A stretch of 64,000 nucleotides of DNA from Pristionchus mayeri (Eukaryota > Nematoda > Chromadorea > Rhabditida > Neodiplogasteridae), in the NCBI GenBank assembly GCA_036245805.1, contig BTRK01000004.1, positions 42,992,907 through 43,056,906 of the forward strand, in the 5' to 3' direction. The translations under genes were made by a program, and so were the position numbers. Below, piece after piece: positions 1 through 13,153 of this stretch. How positions within the stretch are numbered: position 1 is the stretch's first letter; every line of letters begins with the position of its first letter. The notes under the pieces are model-generated. The model worked only from the letters and a program-made list of their open reading frames with translations, did not search any database and had not been told where the DNA came from.

Positions 1-3000
1 TCGAGGGGCGCTAGCAATGGACTAGTATCACATCAGTAGACCTCCCACGTTGAACTTTGTGACCTCTTTCTTTCAACTTACATCTAAATGCATTTATTTC
101 AATCAACTGGAAATTAGAGATGAACGACAGGAACTGCATTATACTTTGATTGGGGAAGTATTATTGTTAGATATATACATATGATTTGAGCCCTATTATT
201 GTAAGACATATGGCGTGTAGAGACAGAGAGAGATCAGGAGTGTTTTGTCTTCATTACTACATCTATTACAACAAATAAGCAAATCGTGTTTATGCATGAC
301 TGCAATTAGACTTTGCTCGAGGTTTTCTTTTCCGACTTTGCCAAGCATTATTTCATGGGAAGGTCATTCAATTATCTCGTGTAGGGAAGCGAGTACTCCA
401 ATGATAGTACTTCTCGGGTGGGCTGGAAATTATCTCCTCATTTTGTACACTCACTAGTCGATATGATCCGTGAGAGAACACGAAAAACATAGAAAGACAT
501 TGCCCGTTACGCTAACCATAATTATGTTGCCACTTGTAAAGGGAATTTAGATCTGTTATCACGGTGCTAATGAGGAACTAATAGGGCCCAGCTGTACATG
601 TAATGTTTAATCGCTATCAAGTATAATGAGTAAGCATTAGCGCACGAGTGGTGTCTCTACAAGCGGGCCTACGACAAAGGGCGCGTCAAACGTTATCAGT
701 GAGAGGAGGACGGATGGAAGAGTGCGCAGGAGGAGTTGAAGAGATTCAGGATAGTAGAGAGAATAGGGGAGAATGGAGCAGAAAGGTCCGGGTCAATTGT
801 TAGTGAATCATGACGATCAATATCCTTAGCCAGTAAGGATAGGGCATATCACATGTTACAAAGTGACAGGTCGCAGTTGTATGCAACATAATGACTGAAG
901 AATTAGAATAAACAGAGACGGTAAACAATTGCCGCAAGTTGCGTCAGTTATTCAGTAACGATCGCTCACTTTCATGTGAAGGTAGGGTGAGGCATATAAA
1001 AGTTGTCAGGAATAATCCACTTATCGTTTATAAATTACAATTTTCCAAAAAAATGGGAAAACTAGTATTGCGTGAACGAGGCCGCCAAATACGTCCTTAA
1101 CGAGCGCTCTTCTCGTATTTTCTTGAAACGTAATATTTCAAGAAGTAGCGAGATAATGGAGCGTCTAGTTATTTACCTTTAAATTCACCCGGGGAAAGCG
1201 CGCTGTGCCCTCAAAGTCAGAGGAGTAGTGCAATAGAACCGTGCGCCACTACGGTGTGGAAACAATATGAACCGCCCCCTCCCCCCTGTGAAGCATCGGG
1301 TACGATGGAGAGGTGGTTTGACCCGAACTATTGCACTGGCCGAATGCATCTTATGGAGAATACCGCCCCATCCTCATCTGATCAACTATTCCTGGCATGT
1401 TATTGATTGGTTGAGTTATCCCGGGGGAGATATTTTGGAGCTGTCTATTGAGCTGCTGGAGATGCATATTGATCAAGTCAAAATATCGACATGTTCAAAT
1501 GTTTCCGTCATCCTATCATAGTATTGACATGCAAGCGAGGTTGTTGGGAACGATTTTTTGGGAAAATTCGGAATTTCGAACCAATTAGCATGATGCTGAG
1601 TTCGAACGATTTTTTGGAAATCGAGTGGACGAGGAACGGTAGTGGGGATATCGCGATCCTTCTTTCGCTAATGTAATCCGAGTACATACTGTAAAAGTTA
1701 GAATCTGCGACGGTCGACTGTTTTATCTATAAGTATTTCTACCATCCAATTCACAACCGCACTGAATCTTTTTGCGAACAGTGACAAGGCAATTTCACGA
1801 TATTTTTTTCGGGAATAAAGATAATTTTAGACTGAATTTATTATGAATTAGCGAGAAAGGTAAATATTAAATGTCTTCTCCGCGCACTCTGACGAATTGA
1901 TCATGTGTCTCGCGTGACAATGCAATAATTAGCAATGTGAATCTCTTTTAGATAAATTAGTATTTCAAACACAGATAGTAGGTCAAGCATTGAGTTCCTT
2001 GGTGGTATCTAGAGTTTGTAATCCGTGTCACAGTCTCGTCATTCTTCACAGACTCTAGACTGGCCGAATGGCGAGAGAGTGTATAGACCGTATAGACCGT
2101 GTTATCGTTTATGGAACTCGAGTGCTATCTAATATGTGGGTGTGGACAAGTAAGGGGGTACGACGCAGCTAGGAAGATCCAAAAGAAATTTGCAAAAAAA
2201 AAAATTTCCTTGTTTGGATCCGATCTCCATTGATACATGAACTTGCGCTACCTCAAATTACCCACTCCCTTCGCTCTCAGCCGGTGCGACTAGGGCGCGG
2301 TGAAACCGATATTTTAGAATGAATCGGCGATAGTTTCATTCTGAGTAACCGGGAGGGTCGACTGAAATTTAGAGGGTCTCCCATTCATATTTTGACAATT
2401 TTACTGGGGATGGAGGGAGCTCCGCTCCTTCTTCTCTTTACTCGCTTTTCTGATTATTTTTGCTGATAGCTTTTCTCGCATTTCTTGAGATATAGAGATG
2501 AGATGAGATCTTGCCAAACTGTCCGAGTAGTCATTTTGATACCCCAGAGGTAAGATTAAGCATTTTTATTGACCTAACCGCATTTAGGAAATATTCTTTG
2601 TGCTCCCTTGATTGAAGTGTTACTAACTTGGAAGTTACGATGAAGTCAAGAAGAAGCTGAGACTGAAGAGAAGACAGGCTGAAGAAATGGTATATGAATG
2701 CTGATAAAGCACGCGACGCGCACAATAGATAAGTATAGTGTGATTTCATTGCATATAATATTGATACTATTCGCTGTGGTCGTCGGTATTTGTCATGTTA
2801 AAAAATGAGTGTCTTCTTGTATAAGAGCAATTTTGAGTGATAATCAAGAGAGAGGAATAGGGTTGGAAGAATGTCGACAGATAAGGAGAGTGGAAGGAGG
2901 AGAGGAAGGGGGCTGGTGTAGAATAATGCATTCCTGTAAAAAAATTTTTCAAAAATATGATAGTTGAAATTCAAATTGAACAGCTATTGGTAGCAAGGCA

Positions 3001-3712
3001 TAGAGGATTTTTTTCTAAGCTAAATATCAATGTTGACGCGAGTTGTGAACTTGTTGCCCACGTGTCCAGTTGTCATGCCCACGCAATTCCGGCACTAGGC
3101 AATTCCGGCAAAGTTTCACGATTCTCCGTCTCACGCTTAACTGATTTTCCTTCTCCTTTTTTGCTTCTTACTCAAGATGCGAGAGAGTTCCGGAGAACTT
3201 TTGCATGCGCGGCTCAACAATTACTTTTCCAATAAAACACGAATTTACGCGAGCTCACAGATCACAGCCCTTCGAGAAGCAATGCGCGCGCCTTTTGCGA
3301 CACCTATTTTTGAACCTCACGCAAAGAGTGTGACTATCGGATTGAAATTATGTGAGTTGAACGTTATGTGAGAGTGGTTTTGAGGTTGTTCAAACTTTTT
3401 TAGCAGACTTATGACAACCGGATTGGTATGGCTGCACAAGAACTACTCCCATCATTCTTTTCACTCTTCCATTGATTTAATAGGCATCCATTCTAATCTA
3501 GGTCCGGGTATCCTCTTGCTCGCATTTGATATTCCTTGTCCAAAAATAGCCTGCGCTATCATCATTTCTTCTCATTCCCCTTATCTGAATCGGTTGCTCA
3601 CAATAAATCAGGTTAAGAGTGTTCTCTATTATCATTTATTTCTCTTCACTATATTTCTTTGATAATCAGCGCATCCATATCATTGCGTTACGTGGCACAT
3701 ACACACGGCACT
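1..3712. other. no supported gene
   Basis: I find no exon chain or recognisable protein domain in this stretch. One open frame at 1267-1521 (+), 84 residues, lacks splice signals and resembles nothing I know. A short hairpin lies at 2175-2220, where GATCCAAA is answered by TTTGGATC around a poly-A loop. Purine-rich tracts are common (for example 700-780). Treated as intergenic or long-intron DNA. Confidence 0.5.
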
Positions 3713-3892
3713 GGGTCGGATGATCACCGTCGGATGATAACCTACTGGATGATTACCAAAAAATGGACCCTTTTGTAGGGCTTTCACAGAAGGTTCCCAA
3801 AGTGTCAAAATGATTCTATGAAAGTTCTTCAGAAGGGTCCATTTGTTGGTTATCATCCAGTAGGTTATCATCCGACGGTGTTCATCCGACCT
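3713..3892. repeat. foldback MITE (about 180 bp)
   Basis: The left arm (GGTCGGATGATCACCGTCGG onward) is matched in reverse complement by the right arm, which ends CCGACGGTGTTCATCCGACC, over about 58 bp with few mismatches. The inner arms both contain a GGGTCC-like motif beside an AT-rich block. No coding capacity. Typical of a small non-autonomous DNA transposon. I could not define a target-site duplication with certainty. Confidence 0.75.
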
Positions 3893-4518
3893 ACACACAT
3901 GTGCGAACTCGAACTTGATCTTACATTCCAAGCCATCATAAACTTGTTTTTGTGGTTGTATAATCCGTTTTACAGCCGTCAGGGCTCATCAGGAATTTGG
4001 TATTCTGTATGATGATCACCTTGGTGTGATTCTTTGGCCCTTAGATATGCCCAATTTAGAAGTCCCTTTGAAAATGAATGAGAAGGGTGGGGTGAAGACT
4101 AGAACAAGAGTGCATATAGATTGCTGATGGGAAGCCTTATTTTCACAATTGACAGTGATTGAATTCGATAGTTTCTAAAATGGCGATCAGTGTTTTACCG
4201 CACTGTGATCTCTCAATTCAAACATTTTCATCTATCAAATCTACGGGCAAATGAAGAATATTTACTTTATAACACCTAATTTTTTTTTTCGACAACATCG
4301 TTCATGTATCGAGGGGGCGAGAGGTTATAGATAGATTATAGGTCAGTTAGCGGGCGAGTAGACTAAGTCGGTATTATATACAGGACGGATAGTTGAGTGA
4401 GGTCGTATTTCGATAGGGTCAAGTAAGCGAATAAGGGGAGGCGGGGCTTAGCAGGGCATGTCTTTGAACCGGAAGAGTGATGGATCCGAGGGATAATAGG
4501 CTGGCCATGGATAGGTAA

Positions 4519-5021
4519 TCAGATTCGTTGGATCTTCTCTGCCACGCACACTTGGTTGTTCTTCGCGATTTGCTCACGCTCCATCGTCTTGTAGTCGAAG
4601 TTGCACGAGTGCGCAGTGTCGTAACGGTGATCGCCGCAGAAGAGACCCCCACAGCGACACGAGAACCCGGTGAGTCCGACTCTCTTCTTGCACTGTCCGC
4701 ATCTGTTCACTTTCTTGGCAGGGGGGCCGACCTCGGGAGTGGGAAATGGAGACGCCTCCTCCAGACACACCGCTGGACTCTCATTTTGTTCTACTCCAAG
4801 AGAATCACTTGGGCGGTCACAGCTGCAGATTCCAACTTGGCGACCTGGTCTTCAGCCATCACCACGGGAGCAGGCAGGGTGGGGCTGATTCTGGCCGTGT
4901 CCTGCTGTCTCTGGATGTGGTCCTTGTAGCACTTGCTGCAGTATCCCTCAGTCGCAGCTGCGCCGAAGAAGCCGCATCCGGACATGCAGAGAGTGGTCTG
5001 GGGCTGTTGTTGATTCTCCAT
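4519..5021 (-). CDS. A20/AN1 zinc-finger stress-associated protein, frameshifted between the domains
   Basis: Proteins with an N-terminal A20 finger and a C-terminal AN1 finger (ZFAND5/6 type) bind ubiquitin chains and act in stress and proteasome pathways in the cytoplasm. Read on the minus strand, the ATG at 5021 gives a leader, then an A20 finger with C-x3-C and C-x2-C ([15 protein letters not shown]), then a variable linker ending in a stop at 4791-4793. The AN1 finger ([20 protein letters not shown], then [14 protein letters not shown]) and the canonical family C-terminus AEKIQRI lie in a different frame that overlaps the linker and stops at 4519. Joined, the product would be about 165 residues, close to the family's usual 170-210. 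No convincing intron explains the shift; the only phase-correct option has an ATGAG acceptor. So I infer a 1-nt frameshift, either a pseudogene or retrocopy or a base-calling error. Family assignment is secure; integrity is not. Confidence 0.85.
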
Positions 5022-7262
5022 TACGATGAGTGTGTGGGTGGGACTGGCGGGAATAAAATCGAATCGATCACGCGGGATCAAAAATCACTCGGATGCAGTC
5101 GGGTACAACCGGTTAGAAGGTAGCGTTCCTTGTAGGAGACGAGACTCGAATCGGATGAGAACGGGAAAAGTTAAGGCGGTAGAAGAGATCTCCTCTCACC
5201 GAACCTCAAGAGGGGAAATGGGTAAAATGGAGATCAGGTTTGAAAACATCATTTTCCATCGCCTAGTAATGCCTTACTGTAGCGTGCTTAGACGTTAAAC
5301 ATGCTTATTTGGGGAATAATTGCTGCTAAAGCGCGAGGAAACCGTAAAATATCATGCAGAGACGCAGCGTAGGAAAAGACAGGATTTTGTCTGCCGCTCT
5401 TGCCTAGCTCAATTTCGTAACACTATTTGACCGTATTTTCGGGTTACCAATTGCAAATTTCGACTGTTTCGGACATGACAGTTGCCTTTAGATCACAATC
5501 AGCTTGAGATCAAGCATTATATTAATAAAATTTTTAAAAAAATTAAAAATTAAAATTTCGAAATTGCTGGTCGAGGGAGTGCGGGAAATGGATATTGCCG
5601 CTAGTAATGCACCATTCTGCACACTTTTCTTGAAAACAGGACGCTAAGCCGACCGGGATGTATAACTCATTGCGTCATCACTTAAAGAAAAAAAAAAAAA
5701 ATATGAATGCAAAACATACGAGCGAATGTCCCCCCTCCCTTTGTGAGGCAACCAGTGGGAGAATGCGAGACGAGTGCGAGGGGCAGCGATGGCGGGACAG
5801 TGACGAGATAAGAAGCAGGTGGGGAGAGGAGAGGAGTTAAAGACAACATTTATAAGATCGAAAAAAGAATCAATAGTATGTTGCCTAAATCTGATCTCGA
5901 GCTGCATGGAAGAAAGGGTGCTAATTTAGTGCGCTTGCAGACACCCATTTTACTTTGATCGTTAATTTCTGTTAAACTGATATTCAGAATTTCCGCGAGC
6001 AGTTGCCTGAGATTCTTGATGAGCAAGTTCCAATTGGAAATCCTAATTTATGCATATTTGACGATATACAGATTCTAAAGTGTATTTGTGCATACTGTAA
6101 GAAGCCGAAACGTAGGGTAGGGAGAGGCGGAAGCGTGCTCTCCTGCCTTGCGCTCTCCCTACCTCTCATTTTGAGATCCTGTACAGCCTGATTGTGAGTG
6201 TTCGAACGAGGATTTTCAGTATGTTGAGGCATGAATATTGTCATTATTTCCGGACTTTGATCATGAATAGAGATGGGAGAACTTTTATAGTTTCACCGGG
6301 ACGATGGAGTACTGTAATTTTGCAGATCACACTTTTCGCACTTTGCTAATCTTCAATCGAGTTTCCGCTGAGCGCAGAGGTTCCATTTCGAGTCGAAGAA
6401 TTTGATAGCTAGCTGAGTCCATCAGCTATGAATCACCATCAAACACAAAACAGAGTGTGATCGCTGACCGTGAAACGTAATCAGATCGGCCGAGTGGGAA
6501 ACGAGAGTGCGCGAGGGGTTGCGAGGGAGCAGACAGATAAGATACAGACAGCTGGATCGAGCCAAGTTGTGAGTGATCAGCCTGGGAGTTCGCATAACAT
6601 AAGACAACTGGATAACTATCGATAGAGGTACATTACTAAATTTAAAAGCATGGGAGTGTGAGGGCGCCGCAGAATGATGGAAAGTCGCCAGGCTGAGTCA
6701 CTTGAGGGGCGGGAAATTCTTAGTCCTGACAAGGAGAATAGGTCTGGCGACTGGAGGGCAACCGAATGATTCCGCTCAAATGAACATTGACCTAGCAGTG
6801 ATCGCCCGCGAGTACAGCCTTATAAGAGAAAGCACATATACTTTTGAGCATTACCTTCGAAATAAACTTAAATAGAGACTGACTAATTTGAAGAGATTGA
6901 TTGCTTCTTGCTTCTACTGGTCCTGGCCAAGTACTGATCTATACCACCCTACCTAATTACGCTACGAGCATTACAATATCCTCTTCTCAGGGCAACTCGA
7001 GATGTGTGATTTTCACATGGAGTTCAAAATGGACAGGCAACGAACAACAGGGAGTCCAAGAGGGAGTCCGGGCAGACAAGCAGCTCTAACGGGAACAAGC
7101 ATTTTCAAATTTTGGATTGATGTCAATTGATCTAGATCGTAGTTCATGACGGTAAAACTTCAATCCTAGAAATCCGTAAGACGACTTATCAGAGCACTGT
7201 ACAAAATCGACTTATATCTAGCAAAGGAACATTAAATGTCATGAAATACTCTCCCATTACAG
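5022..7262. other. intergenic, one weak candidate exon
   Basis: No confident gene. At about 5985-6073 (+) a stretch following a TATTCAG acceptor reads NFREQLPEILDEQVPIGNPN and stays open further. It is too short to assign and has no clear partner exon. An A-rich hairpin-like segment lies around 5520-5560. Confidence 0.35.
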
Positions 7263-7339
7263 ATCCAGGATGGAATGTACAAGCGGACTTGGATCTCGAG
7301 AGTCTAAACCCTCGTCGTTTGGTGGGAAAATATATTAAG
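7263..7339 (+). CDS. candidate internal exon, unknown protein
   Basis: A good acceptor (CCCATTACAG) and a GTTAGT donor bracket 77 bases. These translate to PGWNVQADLDLESLNPRRLV followed by GKYIK. Composition and splice signals look like a genuine internal exon, but I do not recognise the family and found no flanking exons with matching phase nearby. It may be a gene fragment left in transposon-rich DNA. Confidence 0.35.
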
Positions 7340-8118
7340 GTTAGTTTGTGGTCCCACAAAATTCGCTTAATGTTATTTAAAGAAGAGCAAGGAAAGAGGT
7401 GTTGGGCTGAATCACGGCGTATGCAGATCACACTCACTTACAATTATAATATATCTTGAGAGCTTTGGGAAGCTTGTTCCCATCTATTCGCTAAAAGGGC
7501 TGCGCGTTGAGCCAATTTGGCCAACGTCCATCCTTTTTCATGTCTGGGGGAGGTATGGGGCTTTATTCGAAAGAAATCGAATGCAACGCGAATTATTGAG
7601 GCAATATTGCAAAAAATAGTCGCTGTTCCAAAAAACTAATCGCCTAAAAACCAAAAACTAAACCGCGGCAAAAATGCCCAACCAATCACCATTCTTGCCG
7701 CTCATAGTCCCCTCTCACCACCTTCCCTCTCATCTTCTTCTCAACTATTTCTCCCTACTCTGCTACCGTGCGAGAATTGAAAATTTCATATGACTGGTTG
7801 AGTAGAATTACCACTTTAATCTTATTCCTCTACACTTCTCTCAATTGTTTCACTAGCATCCATTCCTGAGCTGACGAGCTTAATGTGACGGACGGAGGAT
7901 GGTGGATAGGCGAATTCGACACAATGATCGGTAGTTGAGCATTAAGCGCCAACGGTAGTGTAAATTTATCGAAACAAGAAACAAACATGAACAATTTATG
8001 CGACATATAGCGCGAAAACATATGAACTGACACCTTCTAGAATGCGTTCAGGACTCTCGTACGAGAAATGGTATTTGTAATGCGGATGCATCAACAACTG
8101 AACATGAATGGGTTTCCA
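7340..8118. other. no gene seen
   Basis: Nothing supported. The DNA is AT-rich with pyrimidine tracts near 7700-7760. Confidence 0.4.
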
Positions 8119-8851
8119 CTAAGCACGAGGAGTTGGCCCATAAATCTCGACGCGAATGCATCCTTCGTTCTCCATTTTGAACCTGGAATTGTTAAAATGA
8201 TGTTCCATCTGCATCACCCAAATCGTCACTGTCCGTAACCGATCAATGCAAATAATTTTTTCTCTGATTGCATCGCAACATATAGGTAGGATAGCGTATA
8301 CTTCTAGAAATCGCTGATTAATAATTAGGGATGTGGATAAGCGCGTTAAGTGTGGTTACAAACAAAAGAGAGAGGCCGGAATGGGGCGGAAAATCAGATG
8401 TGACCATTAAGGATTGGGAGATTAATGTGAGGGTACCGTCGAAAAGATTGGGAAAATCAATTTCAATGTAGAATGATGATGGTTGAGTGAATGCTTTACG
8501 GCGGACAGAATAATATGGCGGAAGAATGCCGAGTAATCACTTGAGACGCCGAAACATGGAGATAATGACATAGATTTGGTGAAAATGGATTATTGAAGAG
8601 GGGACTCACCGCTTCTCTGATCAGGCTCCATCTTATTATGCTTCTGAAGGAACGCGATACGGGAAGATGAGTCGGATCTGAACGAGTGTGACAGGGAAAG
8701 AAGGCGCCAGATCCTCACGGTAAAGCATTAAATATTGAATACACACAGCGTTTCGCCTGTTCTCCTTGCTCTGCCGTGTCTCCACTCTTTCCTCTCGGCG
8801 CCACGATGCGCGTGCTATCTTCCCGCTTACCACATCTCGTTCTCCTCTCAC
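8119..8851 (-). CDS. two candidate exons of an unknown gene, related to the exon at 12889-13153
   Basis: On the minus strand an open segment runs down to a GTGAGT donor at 8609. It contains LVQIRL and, after a small frame change, FLQKHNKMEPDQRSG. This aligns with LVQIRLHFALLELYNLLSDD from the exon at 12889-13153, and both end at the same donor context, so the two are paralogous gene pieces. A 3' exon follows a TTCCAG acceptor at 8182. It can be read FKMENEGCIRVEIYGPTPRA with a stop at 8119, or in a second frame that stays open longer. The upstream exon carries a stop in the frame that matches best, so this may be decayed. No function can be assigned. Confidence 0.35.
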
Positions 8852-10523
8852 AACAAGTAGTGTACGGTATCGCCGAAAGTATATTTTACAGTCAACCAGA
8901 TCGTTTCTAACTTTTGACAGCGCGATAAATGTCCTGACAAAGTGCGAAGGAACTTGATGTGGTGTGAATCCTTAGTCCTAATTATCAAAATATAAACAAT
9001 GTATATGCTATTAACTGTACAGAATATGTAATTCCATTTCGTATTCTCGAACAGCACTAATTTCCCAACCGATAAGCCTCCTCCCTCCCTTCCCTCCCCT
9101 CTCCCTCGTTCTCTTTTCTAGTATCCGACACCGATCGCTGTCTTTCGTAGTGGCGAGATGATGACTATTTTATTTCGCGCTTGCCATTTATGTAGATCAG
9201 GATTCTTTTTTTTTGAATTTCCAAGTGAAAGCAGTTGTAGCTCGTTGTACTAATCCCCACATAGTGGTCCGCGATACATGATTATCTAAAATCGAGGTAT
9301 TTACTTCCTTATTTTCGAAGTAAGATAACCGAGGGAACCGTCTCAGGACCCGGGGTGACTGGATCTTCTACTCATAAAACTCTCCCTCACTCAGCTCTTT
9401 CAATTCTTACGCGTAAATCTCATGTTTCAAAGTTATTGTTCTGTTTTCGGTAGCCTGCATTCATCATCATAGACTTATATTTACCATATGTCCGCATAGT
9501 CGCTAAATTAATTAAGCACGGCGGCAGTGCGCATATGACGCCGTATTTCTAAGGCTCGAACAAACGTTGGAACAGCGGTTTTTCGAGAACGTGGTTTCTG
9601 GGGTTGTTTTCCATGCTAATGACGATGGTCACCTTCATTTAGCATAATTGACATCTCATAGCGCACTATGGCGTCCATCCGAACAACGAAGTTTCTGGAG
9701 CAATTTTTATCTAGAATAAAAATTGCGCCAGAAACTTGAAAATTGTTTTTCTTGTGTAATTTTTAGCGCTCTTTAAAATAGAATAAATGTCATCTTCATT
9801 TGAAAATGTATTCATCGGTTTCTCTACCAAATGTATGCCTAAACCTCAAAAGTGCAATTAGCCGCTTATAGGGCGTACATATCATAATGTCGAAAGGCCT
9901 GAAAACAAATTTGGTGCAACTCTGAGTATGGGATTTTGAGTTATGATCTTTGGATATTCTCCTGTGCTCAATTCTCCTTGTTCACCATCCCCGTGCAACG
10001 GAACAACAAGACTCTTACGCTCACCGAAAGCATAGCCACTTTGGCTCAGTTGGTTGTGAGTTAGCCACTCCCCTCGACATAAGGAGTTCGATGCCGCCCA
10101 GTGTCACACTTTTGCATCTTTTTCATGTTACATTTTGCCATGTTTTTATCAACATTACATGGACTGGGGCTGAAAGCAACATGCATTAGATCCCAATTAA
10201 ACAATGCGCCCGCTTTCACGGTTTATATTAGGTTGATTCAAAAGTTTCTCCCTATTTTATTTTTAAAATTATCTCGAGCCATAGTTGCCTGACCGGAATT
10301 TCCATTTAACACAAGTAGTGGACATATAGATAGATTGCACTCGCCGGACCGAATCGATTATGGGACGCCTATTGCGGCAATAAATAAAGAAAACGTCAAA
10401 ATCTCAAAATATGATGATTTTTAGGTGTACTTTGCTGGGCCCTACCATTTGAATACGCGCTAACAATTGGGAGCAATATTAGAAAATAAACTAACAGAAA
10501 ATTGATCTCATCCATTTTATCAG
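8852..10523. other. no gene seen; one hairpin
   Basis: No exon chain is visible. A 20-bp hairpin at 9691-9735 (GTTTCTGGAGCAATTTTTAT against its complement) is the only clear structure. A pyrimidine-rich block lies at 9075-9120. Confidence 0.4.
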
Positions 10524-11727
10524 ATGGTCAACGCTCCCACACTTGCTTCGCCTTCCATCTCCGTCGACGAGGCTTTCAAACGCGAGAAAGAAGAAGCACG
10601 CCAGGCAGAGTTCGCCGTATCGAGATGCCGTGACGCATCTCGGCAAGCGAAAGAAGAGGTGATTTTGCACTATTTATAGGCCGATCGTACTATAGATCAA
10701 TTGTAATAAATAGTTACAGTAATTATGTATACCATAACATGAGATAGTGTGATATAATGTTTGGTTATAGTTTTGTTTTCCAACCGCATCGTTGGAAAAC
10801 ACACAAAAAATGATCACTTAATGCATCTGAATTCGGTTGAATATTTTGACGATTCTAACCTAGACCTACAAGACTGTACAAGCTGTGAGCGAGGCCTACG
10901 AGAATCTCGAGCGAACGAAGGGCATTGTACGCAATTTGGAGCGGAAGATGAAGCACCTCGAAGAGTGCAAGATGAAGCATTTTTGTTTTAATTATGCACT
11001 CTTATTTTATGAATTCATCTGGATCTAGATGTGTATTAAAATAACTATTCACCATATTTTAATCAGACGCGCCCGCATTTCCACGGAGCCAATGACAAAG
11101 GCAGAAGAAGCGCTTATGGGGCTCATCAAAGTAGAGAGAGCCCTTCTCATCGCGCAAGAAAGAAGGTTAGTGTGTCAAAAGAAAGCAATTAGTGATGTAT
11201 ATTTATCAACAACAGCTGACGGAATTACAGAGTGGAAGCCGCGGAGCTGCGCGCTCTTAAAGCCATGCAAATGCTCGCGCTTACCAAATCTGCAGTGGAG
11301 GATGCAGAGAATGCGGCGGAAAAATGCGCGTGAGTAATCAATGCTTAATTTTTCCACATAATTTTATATCACGCGTATCGTTATGAGGCATCCATGTGTC
11401 TCCTTCAGAAATTAAACATATTTGCAGATATTTCGAGCGTGTTGCCTACTCGAGATTCTGCGGTGTCTGCCAAAAGGACAACCGCCGTCGCCGCTCCGTG
11501 TTCTCAAAGTGTGGCCACGTTTTCTGCACTCGGGTAAGAGACAATAATGAAAGTTGACAATGCTAAATGTCTTGAACAATGTCTGGATTGAACGATGTCG
11601 TTGTTCAATATTTTACTTGCAGTGCGTCAAGCGTCTGCAGAAAGACAGTACGTCGCTCGTCAAATGCCCCTACTGCGGACACACAACAGGCCACGTAATC
11701 CTGCGTGAGACGGAGGCACATACCTAG
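10524..11727 (+). CDS. coiled-coil RING-finger protein (probable E3 ubiquitin ligase)
   Basis: Six exons give an uninterrupted 214-residue frame: 10524-10658, 10864-10964, 11067-11165, 11231-11329, 11428-11533 and 11623-11727. All phases agree. The second donor (GTGCAAG) is weak; the others are good. Residues about 10-140 are charged heptad-like sequence (KREKEEARQAEFAV, YENLERTKGIVRNLERK, VEDAENAAEK), predicted coiled coil. The C-terminus is a C3HC4 RING: CGVC, then SKCGHVFCTRC, then KCPYC, with x12 spacings. The start is the first ATG after a TTATCAG acceptor, which might be a splice-leader or intron site. Such proteins usually pass ubiquitin from an E2; the target is unknown. Exons 3-6 are duplicated at 18850-19510. 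Confidence 0.8.
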
Positions 11728-12888
11728 GTAAATTTCAGAAACGCGTGGCATGATAGTGCACGCAGTATGTTCTTAGTATGTTATTTTTGCTAAATTACTA
11801 ACACAGCACCTTTCAAAGATTCGCTTTCAGGCATACTGACTCGCACACAACCAACTGCAGCGAATTAACATCCGCCGACGTCAACTACCATCTACCGTAT
11901 TCCTTCTGTCATACTGCCACCGTTCTTCTATGCCCCTCCCCCGCTATCCATTCCTTGATTAAGGGTCGTTTATCTTCAGGGTTCTGAGTACGCATGTAAA
12001 CCCGTTGAACATCGTATAATGGTATTTTTGTTAAAATTTTTCCTAACTGCATTGTCCAAATTACCCGGTACGATAATCGTAACGATATAGTTAAAAACAA
12101 CCAGATGATACGTTCTCATATGCGTAATATGACACTATGAACGTCAAATACGAAATTTCGGGATGGCTTGAATGATAATATTCATATTCAATATGCATCG
12201 GTTATCTGCAAATTAGCATGTTTCATTTCGATCATTTTATGCAAAGTTAGCCATAATTTCCGGAAGTAGGTGATAATTTGATTCGAATACCCAAATTATC
12301 GAACGAGTCGCATAGCGTTGGCAATATGAGGCGCAGAGGACAATGTGCCCGCTGCGACTACCCTCGCATAATTGCGCAATCGAAAAAGGGGGAGGCGTAT
12401 TGATCCCTCTACCCGCGGCTAGGGCGCATGAGATGGCATGTGCAGATAAGGTGAAAGGAGAGACGAAACGAGATATTTTGTTCAAGCGAGAGAAGCGAGG
12501 AAAGAAAAGTTAATACAAAGAGCAATTGTAAATAAAAATTAGCACGGAAGGTAAATAAGACTTGCGAACAACTGTAACTTTATTTCCCGCTTTTTAAGTT
12601 ACATCTATTATGCATACTCTAATTTGTTTTTTTTTATGTCACGTAGTGCCAGAAGATGCAGGTTACCTTGGTAAATACCTATAGGAAGTAAAATCTAGGA
12701 TCCAGTCAGAGGTAGTAAATTGATAGGTATCGAAGCGATCATAACGAAGGATCAAGAATAAATTTTGAAGTATGATGATTGTGTGCGGCGAATAATATAA
12801 CGCAGGGATACCGAGGAAGCACGACTTAGAAACGGCGGATGAGAATAAGACGCTTTGGTAGAAAATGATTAATGATGATTGAACTCAC

Positions 12889-13153
12889 CGACTCCCTGAT
12901 CATCTGACAGCAAATTATACAGCTCGAGGAGCGCGAAATGTAGACGAATCTGAACGAGGGGATCTAAGCCCAGGGCTGATTGCTGCATGAGGGCGCGCAA
13001 TTGGGGCAACATTTTCGCCCGCTCCTTCTCTCTACTTTCTCGTATCTCAACCATCTTCCCACTTGCCTCTCCTATCGCCTGCATTCTCCAATCGTCACAT
13101 ACTATCTCCCCTCTCGTCACTTCTCTCACCTCGTTTCTCCTCTCATCATACAC
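12889..13153 (-). CDS. candidate exon of an unknown gene (copy 1)
   Basis: A minus-strand frame begins MYDERRNEVREVTRGEI, continues through a Lys/Glu/Arg-rich helix and ends LALLELYNLL-like sequence just before a GTGAGT donor at 12888. The charge pattern suggests an alpha-helical protein. It is related to the piece at 8610-8851. No family recognised; an identical copy lies 7783 bp downstream. No confident 3' exon was found. Confidence 0.35.

Noticed and set aside
1267..1521. 84-residue open frame considered as a gene
   Set aside because: No splice signals, no family resemblance and no extension; length is within chance expectation.
12889..13153. eIF4G-like MIF4G domain
   Set aside because: LVQIRL and the following helix looked similar to the RIRF-type motif, but the surrounding residues do not match and no second motif is present.
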